From assembly GCA_026120185.1 (NCBI GenBank), contig JANUWF010001281.1, forward strand, positions 1,182,501-1,246,500: 64,000 nt of DNA, read 5' to 3'. The DNA is from Voacanga thouarsii (Eukaryota > Streptophyta > Magnoliopsida > Gentianales > Apocynaceae). A program made the position numbers and the translations under genes. This document shows positions 46,088 through 58,467 of the stretch, one piece after another. The first letter of the stretch is position 1; each line of letters starts with the position of its first letter. The notes beneath the pieces were generated by a model. It ran no database searches. It worked only from the letters and a program-made list of their open reading frames with translations, and had not been told where the DNA came from.

Positions 46088-47918
46088 GTGATGAGGCTTC
46101 ATCATGTATATATTTTTTACTATTTTTGTGCTTTAATGGAGATAAATTCTTATTCAAATCACCACTCACCACTCAACTTTCACCTTATTTTGCTAGGAAA
46201 TGGAAAAGATCAAGTGAAGGTGAAAGAAAGGAGAATAAGGAAGAAATGCAGGGAAAATGGAAGAAAAAAAGAGCATGCACTATTTTGTCAAAGAGGTCGG
46301 CGGCCAAAGGAACCTCCCTTGGCCGCCTATTTTTGTTCATGAATATAAGTTTTCCAAAAAGTTTGTAGCTTAGGGAACTCTGCTAGGTTTTGTTCTTAAT
46401 TAGGTTTTTGTCTAGAATGTTCATGTCTTAGGGGAGTTTAATATCTCTTGGCTGCCAGGTTTTAAACATATATGTATAGGTTGAGTAGGTTGGCGGCCTA
46501 GGGAATTTAAACATCCCTAGGCCACCTGGTTTTCTACTTGTTTGCTTAGTTTTCCAGAAACTTCACAGCCTAGGGAATTTGAATTTCCCTAGGCCGCCTA
46601 GTCTTATGCTTATATATGTAGTAAGTTTAGCATGACATCCAAGGGAAGTGAACTTTTCTAGGCCATCGGTTTTTGCTCGTATTCCCAGCCAAGTTTTTCC
46701 AAAAATTAGGAAGGTTAGGGAAGTTGAACTTCCTTAGCCCGCCTTGGTTATGAAAAAATATGGTGGTCCCTGGGCCGCCCACTTGGGGAGGAAAGACTTC
46801 TTCAGCTCATTTTGCAAATTTTTGCTCAACCAACTCCTATAAAAACATCCCTTACACACCAAATGAGGAGAGTGGGGAAAAGACTAGGGTTTTTCTTAAG
46901 AACCCTAGATCTTGAAAGTTTGAGTTCCAAGAAGAAGGAAGGACTAAGAGATCCAAGAAGATGGGAGTCTACTTAAAAATTTCAAGAGGAGGAAGAAGAA
47001 AAACTTGTTTATGAGCTTGCCTTTCTATTTCTTTTGTAATATTTCTTGTATTCTTGTCCTTAGAATGGTTTTTTAATTGTAATGAAGAGTTGTACCCTAT
47101 TTTTGTGTTTGAGATTGATGTATTTTCCTTAAACCTATGATTCTTGTTTTTGAGTATTTGGTTATTTAATCTTATTTGGCTATCTTTGGTTGAATGGGTT
47201 TTGATTGATTTATTTCAATTGATTATTCTTCCTTAATGATTTAAAGAGATGGGGTTGAGTATAGGACACATATTTGATTAGATTAGCATTTGCCATTTTC
47301 AATTAACCCAAGAGGAACGGTTGGGAATTAGGGCTAATAACTAAAGAGTTTATGAAAGTGCTTAGAGATAGGGATTTTGTGACCTCCAAATAGTTTAGGA
47401 TGGTGAGCAATGACTAATGCACATTTAGGCTTGGTTAGTTAGGTAAAGATATCGATCAATCAAACATAGGAGTAGAAATCTCATAATTCGAGAGAGGGTG
47501 ATAATAACTTATGACTCACTCCAGTGTCTAGAATTAGAAATTATGGGTTGAAAGAGTACTCATTTCTTAGGTCTTAAGTGGGGAACTTCCTCTTTGTTGC
47601 ATGGGTTTTTCTTTTTCTTACTCCTTGGAGGTATTGTGACTCTCTCTTGTATACAAGAACATAACCTCTCTTCTCATGTAGTTAGTTTACACCTCATATT
47701 TACTTTTGGCTAAATAATAAGGAAAGAAAGAAGTAGGAGTGATAATCCCCATTCCCTAAAGTTCTTCGATACTTGCCAACAACACTAGATTATACGATAG
47801 GTTCAATTGTCTCTATATGTGTGTGTTGTATGATTCTATTTGGTATTTTAACTATTAAAACTTGTGTGTATGTAGAGCACAATGATTAAGATTTTCTATA
47901 CACTTAACGCACACATCA
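46088..47918 (+). repeat. 5' LTR of an Athila-like Gypsy element (start approximate)
   Basis: The end is fixed at 47918 (ACACATCA) by the primer site that follows. The start is a guess at a TGATGAGG; no second LTR is in the window to test it. A TATA box (TATAAAAA) is at 46838-46845. A hairpin array fills 46299-46744. The element extends past the right edge. Confidence 0.6.
46299..46744. repeat. Array of six imperfect hairpins in the LTR
   Basis: Units at about 46299-46327, 46426-46458, 46492-46526, 46564-46599, 46634-46669 and 46709-46744. Each has a GGCGGCCTAGGGAA-like left arm and a TTCCCTAGGCCGCC-like right arm. The last five units are spaced 66-75 bp. A half unit lies at about 46761-46782. 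Arms vary in concert, which keeps pairing. Confidence 0.85.
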
Positions 47919-47924
47919 AATTTT

Positions 47925-47939
47925 TGGCGCCGCTGGCGG
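47925..47939 (+). other. Primer-binding site, tRNA-Asp type (variant)
   Basis: TGGCGCCGCTGGCGG, compare TGGCGCCGTTGCCGG of the other Athila-type element. Confidence 0.8.
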
Positions 47940-48800
47940 GGAACAGTGTTGATTACATTCTGAAAACTTTAATTCTTGTCGATTTAGCCTTGTAATTGTT
48001 CATACACTTGCACATATCACTAACTTGTTTGTGAATAGTTATTTGTATGTTTTTTGTGATTGTACTTCATTTTGGCCAAAATTGTATTTAAAAATTCTTT
48101 GATTGTTGTTGTATTACCAAAATTGTATTTGATTTTTCTTTGATTATGATTATATTGTTATTGTACAGTCTATTCATTTGGATATTTGAATAATTTTAAT
48201 TTCATTTATTGGTTTATTTATTTATATCTTATTCTTTGATTTGTAGAGTAAGAATGGTTTTTGGAGGAATTTGTTAGATATAGAGTTTTGCTGTGTATAA
48301 TTTATGGTGTTGGATTATTTGGTTTGAAAATTGGAGATTGGTTCATTGGATGGAGATTATACTCATTTTTGTTGATTTTGAGATTTTGAGGTTGAAAAGA
48401 GAAATATGATATATGATGTACGTTTTGGGTATATAAATTTGTTGTGTGGAATTTCTTTTGGTTTTATGCTCAATCTTTGTTCATTTTTGTGGAATGGAAA
48501 TTTTTTTCTCTCTTTTGGAATATGCATTGAAATTTGAAAGTTAAAGGCTATTTGGGGAAGAAATTTTATTTTGCATGTTTGTTTGATAAATGAATGGTCT
48601 TTTGGACTTGGAATTTTTGTTCATCTTTTAGAAACTTAAAATCATTACTTTGTCATGGAATTTGTTTTTGGGCATGGAATGTTGAGGGTTAATGAATATT
48701 TTAGGAATTTTTTATTTGTTATTCTCCTTTTGAAGAATTCTTGGTGTATCCATTTATTTAGTTATGAATTGTTTTTGCAAGGTTAATTTGAAATTGTAAT
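47940..48800 (+). other. Leader of the Athila-like element
   Basis: T-rich untranslated sequence without open frames. Confidence 0.6.
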
Positions 48801-49140
48801 ATGGATAATGGTGAGGGGGAAGGTTTATGGCTTTGGGGTAATGACTTTCAAGATGGTTATCATAATGAAGGGGTTAATGATGTCCGTGGGATTCATGAAT
48901 CAGGTTATGGGTTGAACAACTTTTAGAACAATTTGCTATTTCAGCGATTTCACATTTTTAGGAGCTAGAGGGTTTGATATGGCATCAAGAGGCACTAATC
49001 CAAAATCTAGGAGATGAGATTAGAGTATTTCTTAAGGATCTTGAGGATTATGCTTCCCATGAACTTGTTGAAGTAATCACACTGAGAAGTGGTAAGGAAC
49101 TGACTAACCCCATGTTACCATTAAGCAAGGATGTGAAGAT
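48801..49140 (+). pseudogene. Athila-like gag remnant
   Basis: ATG at 48801 starts MDNGEGEGLWLWGNDFQD and soon meets a stop. In another frame the end reads VITLRSGKELTNPMLPLSKD, the conserved gag-pol junction motif of Athila elements (ITLRSGK). Most of gag is deleted. The reading is cut by the minus-strand solo LTR and resumes after it at about 63464. Confidence 0.75.
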
Positions 49141-50272
49141 TGAAATATAAACGGAATGCATGCATAGAGATAAACAGAAACCAAAATGCAGAAAGAAAGC
49201 AACATAGTGGAAGGTTTTTTATTTATACCTCTCTATACCTCTGCACTTAGATAATTTCTTTGGTGATGAAGAAGTCAACTGAACAATAGGGACGTTTGCT
49301 TCTCTGATTACTAAAGCTTCTGGTTCAAAATCGGCAATCCGTCTACTCCTCCTTGGCATGAATGCACAGACTTCTCAATACTTTGAATATTCCTCTATCT
49401 ATGCCTTGTTGGTGAAACAAATCAGGAGAGGAAACAAGTCCCTATCTCTCTTGACTCTCTGCTATCAATTAGCATTATCAAGGAAAAACAAGAAGAAGAC
49501 AAGAGGAAAAAATAGAAAGACTTTAGGAGAGCCTTTTTTTTTTTTTTCACATATGTGTATCACAATTGATACACATGGCTTCCTTCTTGATAACAAAAGC
49601 ACTGGGGTTTTAGTTATTCAAAACCATCTGGTTGTTATCAAGATAAGCATCATAGAAGACCTTTTTTTTTTTTTTTTCAAACACTTCAGTTTTGTGAATT
49701 AAAAAAAAAAACACAACCCTGGTCCATACTATTAGGCTAGTATTATTATTTATTCTTAGACCTAGTGAGCCCATAAATAATAAATATTAATTATTTATTT
49801 TTTGAGTTTATAAAAATAACATAATAAATAATTAATGAGTCCAAATAGACCAAAATAATTATTCAAACCTTTTATCTAGTTTAGGCCCAGGTTAATTTTT
49901 TCTAATTATTCAATCTGGGCTTAAGTCCTGAATAATTAATTAACTAATTAAATCAGATAATAAATTTAATTTAATTTCTCTCGACATTTAATTTTATTCT
50001 AGTCTAATAATAAATTAGACTTTCTAAATAAATAAAATTATTTTTAACTAAGACCATTTCCTCAATCTAAAATTAATTAGGACTTACGGGTTATTCCGAT
50101 GACTAAAAAGACATATCGCCTTGGCTACTAAAATAACCAAAATAATCCTACCATATAAATAATTATATTTTATATTTTAAATATTTTCTAATACCACTAT
50201 AAGAAAATATTGACCACAAGGACAATACTGCGTTAGTAATGTCTCTGAACTATAGGTTTAATGATTAAAATA

Positions 50273-51989
50273 TGTTAGTGTTGTGCCCTAGAGGCATTCA
50301 CTTGTACATTGTATATGACACATTTTATTTTAATAAAATGTATTATTTATCTTACAGTTTCTTTTTGTTTACTTTAAGTAATATAACTGTTCGATAAAGT
50401 CCCTAGTACAACACTGTGTTAAGGAAATCATGAGATTCCTACTACACTAGATGGTATTAGTACTTAAATAGTCCCTAGTCATAGTATTAATGAGACAGGA
50501 CATCATTAATGCGTTAAGACTAGCATGTGTTAGATTTCCTGATTTGATCAGGCGGTGGTTCTCATAACCGTGAGTATTGAGATACTCAAAGTTAACACAT
50601 AGATGCTTGTTAATGGAATAAGTTCATTAGATGACCTAACTTTGAGATAATTATATGGATAACTATTTAGTGCCAGTGATATAATCTCAATATAGCAAAC
50701 GTGCAAGTATCCTTAAATTTGAGATCTCCAATGTACTTTGTTTGCTGAGCTTTGTACTTTGATTCCAATCTTCGGAGCTCGATCGAGGGCCGCCTATGGG
50801 ATGGATATTAGATATATTGTGAGAAAACGAAAGTAGTTGAGAGGGTCAATAAAGGATTCACCACTCCTAATAGTAGAGGCAAATATCTCACGGTCACTTG
50901 TACGAATTACTACTCAGAAAGTCCTTGGCCAAGGCGATTGTGTATTGGAAACAGTTCCAATTGATACACATCTAGAGTAGTGGGTTCCTGGTACAAGTAC
51001 TATTGTATTCGGGCCAAAATTATTTCTGGAGAGAGTTGGCACTAATTCCGTACTCCAAACCAAATGAGATATTGTATGGTGAAAGGAGTTAATTGCACTG
51101 AAGTTTGTTATTTAAGGGTTCATGTCAAGCCACTTGACTTCCTGGACTCTTGGGTGGTCATGATGTGTTGCTAGATACCGCTCATGATTTAGGAATATGG
51201 GTTTATTAATTGATGAATTATTAAATTAATCCTTATTAGAATTAATAGGATTACTTCTAATTAATTATGAATTATTAATCTCAAAGACGTTTAGATTAAT
51301 TCATGTTCTCTACCAATTGACTGGGAAACCTAATAGGTCACACACAATAGAAGATTATATACTCAAGATGTTATTTGATAACATTGTGGGGTTGATTGAG
51401 AGAAAGAAAAGTTGTTATGGACAAATTATAATTAGTTATAATTTGTGGTACAAGTTATAATTGTGAAAACTTTATGTTTCTAATTACAATTAGGAAATTC
51501 TAATAGGATTAGAATACTCAGTTTTGGGAAGGGAATTTTGTGTGATATATAGTAGCTAATAACACACGAAAATCCCTAGCCAATAGTTGAACAACACATA
51601 AAAAGGAAACAACAGCCACGAATTTTTTTTTCTCTTCTTCTCTCTCGATTTGATCTTGAAGAAGAACCCTAGTCGCCACTTAGAATTTCTGCTAGCACAA
51701 AAAACTACGTGCTTGAGTATTCCTCTATGTGGATTACTATTAGAGATAATCATACACTGTAATTATAGTGAGTAGACGTTCAACTCACGTGAAAGTTGAT
51801 CACGAGGATTGCTGGATCGCGCTTCAACTTGAAGAAAAAAATTTTGTTCTTCGCACGATCACCCAAAGGTAAAAGCTGTTACCTTTACTCTCTTTATGTC
51901 TTGTTTTTCACACATAGACGGGTCCTAGAAGGGTATCTTATTTTATTTTCCGCTGCACCGTATAGGATACGAGCCTAAGATACCCAACA
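50273..51989 (+). repeat. 5' LTR of the Copia element
   Basis: 1,717 bp, TGTTAGTGTTG to TACCCAACA. Closely matches the 3' LTR. Confidence 0.95.
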
Positions 51990-51990
51990 G

Positions 51991-52003
51991 TGGTATCAGA
52001 GCT
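51991..52003 (+). other. Primer-binding site, initiator tRNA-Met
   Basis: TGGTATCAGAGCT, 1 bp after the LTR. Confidence 0.93.
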
Positions 52004-53794
52004 ATGCTATGTGTGGTCTACGGACATTGTTTTAACATGAAAAAAATTTTTCGTGTTTATCTTTGTTGGCTGTGAAAATCATTTTCACTCGAGTCGAAAT
52101 CGTTTCGATCTTTATGGGTTGGGTCTGTAGCACAATATGATTGTGTAAAAGTCACAGCGTATTTCGAAAAGATGCTTTCTTTGGTGCTGAAAATTACTGC
52201 AGAAAAACGTTTTCTTGCAACATGGAAGTTGCCCTCCCTTTCATCTTCATTTTCCGTTTTAATTTTGTTTAAATTAACAAATTGGTTGTTGTTTAGAGCT
52301 TCAAAATAGAAAATACTGTTGAGAATTGTTTTCACTGAAAATTTGCAGAAGAAGAAAACACCAGAAATTGTTTCTAGAATTTTTTGAAAATCACCGCCAT
52401 TGTTGCTGAACACAGGCGGCACCGGCTCCAGCCTCCAAGCCGGTGCCGGTTCCATTCTTTTCGCGATGTCCGAAAATAGTTTTTCGAAGAGAAAAATTTT
52501 CAGAAACAAGAACAGAGCCGGCGCCGGTTCTACTATGTTTGCAACCTCTAGTATTTTTTTTTTAAAAAAAAAATCCAGAACAGAATTTTAGAAGGGAAAA
52601 TCTCATTTGATGAGAAACGGGACCCAAAAGTATTTTCTCAAAATTAGTTTTGAGACAATCAATTTTGTTCTTCAAAATAATGATTTTGAAAATCTAGAAT
52701 TGATGTATTCTCTAAAATGGTGATTTTAGAATTTATTTTATTTTTTCAAAAATAGTGATTTTGGAATAATAAAAGTATATGTTTATTTTGTTTAAGCATA
52801 GTCAATGGCATGGTGGATGGTTATTTATTAAAACCAATTATATATGTTCATGCATTTTACAGTTTTGGTTTTTATGAAATAGGGCCTGCGTATCCTGCCT
52901 TCTCTAGAATTCTTGTGTAATTCTCTTCTCATCTAACTCTCCTCGAATGTAACTCGAGGTTTTCTCTCTTTAAGAAATTATGTAATTAGTTTACATAGGT
53001 TAGATAGGAGTAGAATTATTTTATTTTGGAAATGGCAACCAAAACAAGGCGAGGAGGTAAGACCTTCTACTTAAATCATGCATGAACACATAGGGTTAAC
53101 TATATTAATTTCTTTTATGGCTCGAAGAAATTAATTTAGGAAAAGTCCATAACCATACCACGTAATCGCTTTATTACCATGATTATCAATTATATGATTT
53201 ATTGATTATTATGCATGTCATTCAACGAAATCACTGAAAGAAACAAATTCCTCAATTAATATTAAACCTAATTCCTTCCGTTAATATAGTAGGAACGAAC
53301 GTCCTTTTTCGAGACCAGGTTGTTGGGCAAACACAAGCCTACTTGACATCGGGCATGTTCAAGCTATGGAATTAAATTCCTGATTAATGGGTCGGGTTTA
53401 ACTAAATTCTTTATCCTGGTTGGGCAAAGTCAAGTATAAAGAAATTTAGAGGAAAAGTTGGGGTAGCCCAAAAGGCTTTAAGATTAAAAGCTGTTAATCA
53501 CCCAATGATCCAGTAGTTACATATGATGTAATTGGTATTGGATACCTACCAATGAACACAAGGGTGACTTGTTGGGCAAACCCAAGGTTATTCTTGAGGA
53601 ATTTGGATACCGGTCCACTAGGAAAGTTTCCAACGGGCTTTCCCGAATCAGTAGTGGGGGCTATTGGTTTGAGTAAAATAGTGGAGTAAAAATGCGTTTA
53701 ATAAAAGTCATATTTATTTGCATATCATGTGCACATACAAGTAGCTAATGCTCTCTATCTTTACATCTAGGTCACTTGTATCATATCAACGAAC
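52004..53794 (+). other. Copia leader with GC-rich motifs
   Basis: Untranslated leader. GGCGGCACCGGCTCC, GCCGGTGCCGGTT and GAGCCGGCGCCGGTT lie at about 52415-52530, resembling motifs in the Athila-type LTRs. An antisense open frame across 52057-52509 has no family match. Confidence 0.6.
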
Positions 53795-54583
53795 TTGAAC
53801 TTACGTAGCATTTTGGAAACCAACAAGTTAACCGAATCAAACTATCTCGACTGGTATAGAAATTTGAGAATCGTTCTCAAATTGAAAAAGTTACTCTACG
53901 TGCTAGATGCTCCTATTCCACCACCACCAGCCCAAGATGCTCATGCTGATGAGCATGCTATCCACAAGAGGCACAAAGAGGATAGTGATACAGCATCATG
54001 TATTATGCTAGCATCTATAACTCCTGAGTTGCAAAAACAGCACGAGCATATGGATGCTCAATCGATCATTTTACATCTTTGAGAGCTGGTTGATGCCCAA
54101 GCCAGAACTGAGAGATATGAGATCTCAAAGCAACTATTTCGTTGCAAAATGGTAGAGGGTTCTTCTGTGGCCACTCATGGGCTGAAGATGCTAGGCTTGA
54201 TAGAGAAGCTTGGATCTCTCGAGTTTGCAGTGGATCATGACTTAAGTGTTGACTTAATTCTACAACATTTACCTAATAATTTCTCACAATTTGTGATTAA
54301 CTATCAGATGAATAAGATTGAGTCCACCATTCCTAAATTGATCAATCTTCTCAAAACTGTGGAGTCCTCCATGAAAAAGGATTCCAATGCGGTTCTAATA
54401 GTAGAATCTTCCTCTTCTAAGAAAAAAGTTCAAAAGAAGAAGAAGAAGGTTGCCATGAAGCCCAAAGGTGGTGTGAACAAGAAGGACGCAGCTACCAAGG
54501 GCCCATGCCATCATTGTGGGAAGATGAGCCACTGGAGGCGCAACTGCAAAGCCTACTTAGAGACCATCAAGGACAAGAAGTAG
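53795..54583 (+). pseudogene. Copia Gag
   Basis: Begins with the Copia gag hallmark ETNKLTESNYLDWYRNLRIV (no ATG in this copy), then LASITPELQKQ, a stop at 54080 and, in the same frame, VEGSSVATHGLKMLGLIEKL. A Lys-rich region precedes the zinc knuckle CHHCGKMSHWRRNC at about 54507-54548, which is intact. It ends at 54583. A frameshift separates it from the protease. Confidence 0.9.
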
Positions 54584-54740
54584 AAGAAAAAGTTACAAGC
54601 ACTTCTACTTCTTCGCCAGGTATGTTTATGATTGAGATAAATACTGCCTTTAGAAATAAGATATGGGTATTAGATACCGGATGTGGATCTGATTTATGCA
54701 ATAACTTGCAGGGACTAAATAGCAGTAGAAGGCTAGAGAA
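54584..54740 (+). pseudogene. Copia protease, truncated
   Basis: Reads FMIEINTAFRNKIWVLDTGC with the DTG active site, then LCNNLQGLNSSRRLEK, and stops at the junction with the Athila-type fragment near 54740. The remaining protease and GAG-pre-integrase region are missing. Confidence 0.85.
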
Positions 54741-55420
54741 ATCACCAATTTAGGCTCAAAATAGGCACTAGGGATAATATAACAATAGGTAGGCTTGAAA
54801 AGCTCAAACTATCCAAAGAAGGCCTATTACTGTCATCTCTAAGTTAAATCATGAATGTCTTTCTTATTTCGCCTCGAGAGGTATTCAAGTAAGTTCTAGA
54901 ATGTTCCATGAATTTTAGAGAAAAACAGGTTTAAGAGTAATGCAAAGCATTTGATCAAGAACTACTTTGTCCAAGTGAGTGGAAAAAGTCATGCATTAGT
55001 CATAAATGATCTAGAATATATGCTCTATAAAATCAGAAAATTTTGAAGAATTTCGCACAAAAAATTATTTACTCCCAAGAAGGCTAAAGAATATGTATAG
55101 AAGACTTGTCAATCAAACCACTCCCCCACATTTAAACTGGACATTGTCCTCAATGGCCAAATAAATATAACCAGAACCAACAATACCATGGGACAAAAAA
55201 TATAAAGAAGAAGAGATAAGAAAAACAAACTTCTATTCCAAAAGTTTCAATCTTCTAAATCTTTAAATTTTTAGAACTTTCGAACCAAAATTTTCTAAAG
55301 TAGCTCACCACTAAGAAAACACCAAGATAATTGATAAAAACTTGGACAGAGTATATTACCAAACCACTCCCCCACACTTAAATTGGACAATGTCCTCCTT
55401 GGCAAAAGATAAACACCAGA
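54741..55420 (-). other. 3' non-coding part of the truncated Athila-type copy, with a doubled motif
   Basis: On the minus strand GAGGACAATGTCCAGTTTAA plus GTGGGGGAGTGG occurs at about 55125-55165, and a variant (AATTTAAGTGTGGGGGAGTG) at about 55365-55405. The complete copy has this motif once, at 34654-34684. Confidence 0.7.
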
Positions 55421-55847
55421 AAGCATCTCCAAAGGGACCAAAAATAATAAAGGGGTAGAAAGTTTAAGTAATACTTCCCAAGTGCAATAATGCTCCAATA
55501 GATGGCCAAGCTTAAGGTAAATAAAAGGGCTTGTCCAATAGGACTTTATGCCTATAAAACAAAACACAAATAAAAGCACAAGAAAAATAATAATAAAATA
55601 AAAACATACCTAAATAAAAGAAAACAAACTAAATAAAAAGACTAAAATAATAAAAATAAAACAAAAATGCTCTACACCCATCATGCTTCCTCATCAAACC
55701 TTTTGAAAAGAAATTAAGTTCAAAATAGAAGATAGACATAACGAATGTAGAATGAAGAATGGAGGATTTTGAAAAATGGAAGGTTCATGAAAACGATTTA
55801 TCTTAACAAAACATATAAACCTCATTTTCTAACATTCCTTTGGACAC

Positions 55848-56198
55848 CTAAATATCTTTTCCAACATATAAGTGCACATAGTATCTAACGGATGCATCAA
55901 CTTTGAAATCACCAATTAACCCTTCAAAAGAACTTTTACAATTAAAATTCCCCTTAAAACTTAGAAATTGAGTTCTTAAGGATGGGATCAAGAAATCCTT
56001 ACTTTTCGACACATCTACAAAAACTAAGTTACCTCCCGTTGAATGGGGTGAAGGGTAGAAATTTTCACCATCCTCCAAGGACTTCTTACGATATAGTGTT
56101 GAAAGATCCAACTCTTTGAAGTATGCTAAAGTCAATACATCATTATTTGGACCCATATTGTCCAAGAAAAGAGAGGAACCTACGAAATCATGTGACAA
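55848..56198 (-). CDS. Unidentified ORF in the truncated Athila-type copy
   Basis: An open frame of 116 codons (starts MSHDFVGSSLFLDNMGPNND, ends YVHLYVGKDI). No domain is recognised, and it does not resemble the gag or second ORF of the complete copy. It may be part of a decayed element gene or simply chance. A (TC)n tract at 56508-56541 lies upstream of it on the minus strand. Confidence 0.25.
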   Translation of the reverse strand: MSHDFVGSSLFLDNMGPNNDVLTLAYFKELDLSTLYRKKSLEDGENFYPSPHSTGGNLVFVDVSKSKDFLIPSLRTQFLSFKGNFNCKSSFEGLIGDFKVDASVRYYVHLYVGKDI

Positions 56199-56505
56199 AG
56201 AGATATTTGAATTATTAGCACATAGAGAAGAATTGAATACCCCCTTCCCACATTGGACAGTTGTCCCTCATAGGATCTCCCCTCTCCTGGGAGATTCTCT
56301 TGTTCAAGTGTATGGGCTAGCATGAACTTATAAGTCTCCTCAACAATCTTAACTAATTGTTTCTTTGGATTGCATCATCGTTGAGAAGCTTCTTCATGCT
56401 ACTGAAGAGATGAATTTATATTGGCAACAAAAGAATTCACTAATGCTTCTAATGACGTCTCACCAAAAACATCAATGTGAGCTTGTAATTTTGGCAATCA
56501 ATACA

Positions 56506-56507
<2 letters not shown>

Positions 56508-56541
<34 letters not shown>
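56508..56541. repeat. (TC)n microsatellite
   Basis: About 17 TC units. Confidence 0.95.
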
Positions 56542-56542
<1 letters not shown>

Positions 56543-57020
56543 ACAACTAAAAACTATCCTAATTGAATGCATGACCACGATACATTTAAAATAAGAATTC
56601 CTAAATTAAAATAAAAGTAAAAATTTTAAATAAGGAAACAACTAATAAAATAGTCTGTCTCCAATATCGTGTTAGCTTAAATCTAAACCTGAAAATAAAA
56701 AGAGTTAGTATTGACTCAAAATTATAGATGTAAAAATCAACAAATTAAAAATATTATTATTACACATACTCCACATTAACATTGGGTTAGTAAAATTAAA
56801 TAACTAAATATACAATTTATTCAAACATACAAAAACAAGTTAGTTATTATTAACATGTATCTCTCTGTTTACATATTTACAACATATAGTGAAAGTAAAA
56901 TACAATTATACAAACAACAAAATATGGCACTTCTTTATACAAGGAACATATATACATATTTACATATTTACCTATTTACATGGTTAAATCAACAAAATCC
57001 AAGCTTTCATTCTATTATTC

Positions 57021-57037
57021 CCCGGAAACGGCGCCAA
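57021..57037 (-). other. Primer-binding site, tRNA-Asp type
   Basis: Reverse complement reads TTGGCGCCGTTTCCGGG, next to the LTR. Confidence 0.85.
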
Positions 57038-57042
57038 AAACT

Positions 57043-58467
57043 TGATGCGTTCAGACTTGGGTATAAAAATCATACAAAATTAAGCACATTCCCAATCAAG
57101 TTCAAATTAAAATGTTAAACCCAAATCACACATATGAGCAAGCGTACTCATCAGTAACTGAGCATAGGGTTAAAACAAGTGTCGATCCTCAAGGAACAAG
57201 ACCCTTCTTTCATTGTTTAACCAACTCGATAAAGTGAAAAATAAATAAAAATAAAAATAAAAATAAAATAAAAATAAAAATATGTATATGTCTGTGTCAA
57301 GGATGTAGATTTATATAACTCAAGCCATTGTTTAGACAAACATGATCTTAAAGAACTTAACCATTATCATAACCAATCATTCTCTTAGCACCATGAAGGA
57401 TGAAGGTAGACTCACTTTGATGGTCAATCCATGAAATCACTATCTTCTAGATAAATTAGAATCACTTGGTCCGTCTCAACTAATTTATCTAAAAGATGCA
57501 TTAAATACAATCCTTAATTAAATTCCCTTGGTCTCGGCAAATTTAGAACATGAAATTAATCAATGAACCCTTAGTCTCAAAAGACATCAATTAATCTTCA
57601 ATTACCAGTTCTTAAACAATCAACCCCCTTTGGTCCAGCAAGTCAATTGCCAACAGAATATGAAATTACTAAATCGAAACACCCATCAACCCCCTTTGGT
57701 CCAGCAAGTTAATGGATAGAATCAACTAACTAATCTCGTAATAAGCATAAGTAATTGAATACCAAGAATAATAACCAATTAATCAAAAGATCAAATAACT
57801 CTAGAAATCATGAATATCTAAAACAATGTCGAATTACAATAAAATAATTAACATATCATTGTTCAAGAAAAAAAAACAAAGTAAAAGAAAGAACTCATAG
57901 ACAAGCCTCCTTCTTCTTCCTTTGAAAACCTTCTTGTACAACCCTCCTTGAACTTTAAAGAATTCTCCTTAGACTGAGTAATTTTCTATGATGATTAATG
58001 AATTCTCCCCTTTTCCCTTGTGTTTTCCATCTATTTATAGGCTTAAGAGGTGCCTAAACTCGTAGGTACGAAGTTACCAAGTTCTTGGCCAAGTAGAAGT
58101 TGGAAGCTGCTAAAACTCTTCAGATTTTCAAAAACGCATAGAAAGATCGCAGCACCGCCTCAGGGACAGACCACAGCCGGCGCCGCCTTGGTTCTGTTTC
58201 TCCACTCGTCCATCGATTTTTCTCCGAATTGTGTGCATACATTCCAGAGTGCAGCCGGCACCAATTCCAGCCTTACAGCCGGTGCCGCCTCTGCTCTGCT
58301 TCGCGACAATTTTTCTTTGTTTTACCCAAAATCCTGAAGTAATGACCAAAATACCTTTCCAAGGGTAAAATCTCAAATATGAAAGAATATGACCAGTTAT
58401 TTCACAAAATGTATTACAAAAGAGCTTCAAATAACTAAGCAAAGTATAACCAATTTAGCCCCTATCA
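57043..58467 (-). repeat. 5' LTR of the truncated Athila-type copy
   Basis: 1,425 bp. On the minus strand it starts TGATAGGGGCTAAATTGG and ends CTGAACGCATCA. The TATA box is at 58032-58039. GC-rich GCCGGCGCCG motifs lie at about 58170-58290. It is clearly more diverged from the 28862 copy than that copy's two LTRs are from each other. Confidence 0.9.

Larger units (their letters stand above)
54740..58467 (-). mobile_element. Truncated minus-strand copy of the Athila-type derivative
   Basis: A 5' LTR (57043-58467) and primer site (57021-57037) in reverse orientation, then an interior similar in its 3' part to 34650-35100 of the other copy. It lacks the 3' LTR: homology stops abruptly at about 54740 against Copia protease. 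No TSD is visible. A deletion probably removed its 3' LTR together with part of the Copia element. Confidence 0.85.

Noticed and set aside
50197..50230. CACTATAAGAAAAT as a CACTA terminus
   Set aside because: Two differences from the consensus, no partner end or TSD, and it lies inside a minus-strand LTR.
52057..52509. 150-codon antisense frame in the Copia leader
   Set aside because: No domain match and it spans the GC-rich motif region; likely chance.
55295..55579. Minus-strand frame in the truncated Athila-type copy
   Set aside because: Overlaps the non-coding polypurine-motif region and has no counterpart in the complete copy.
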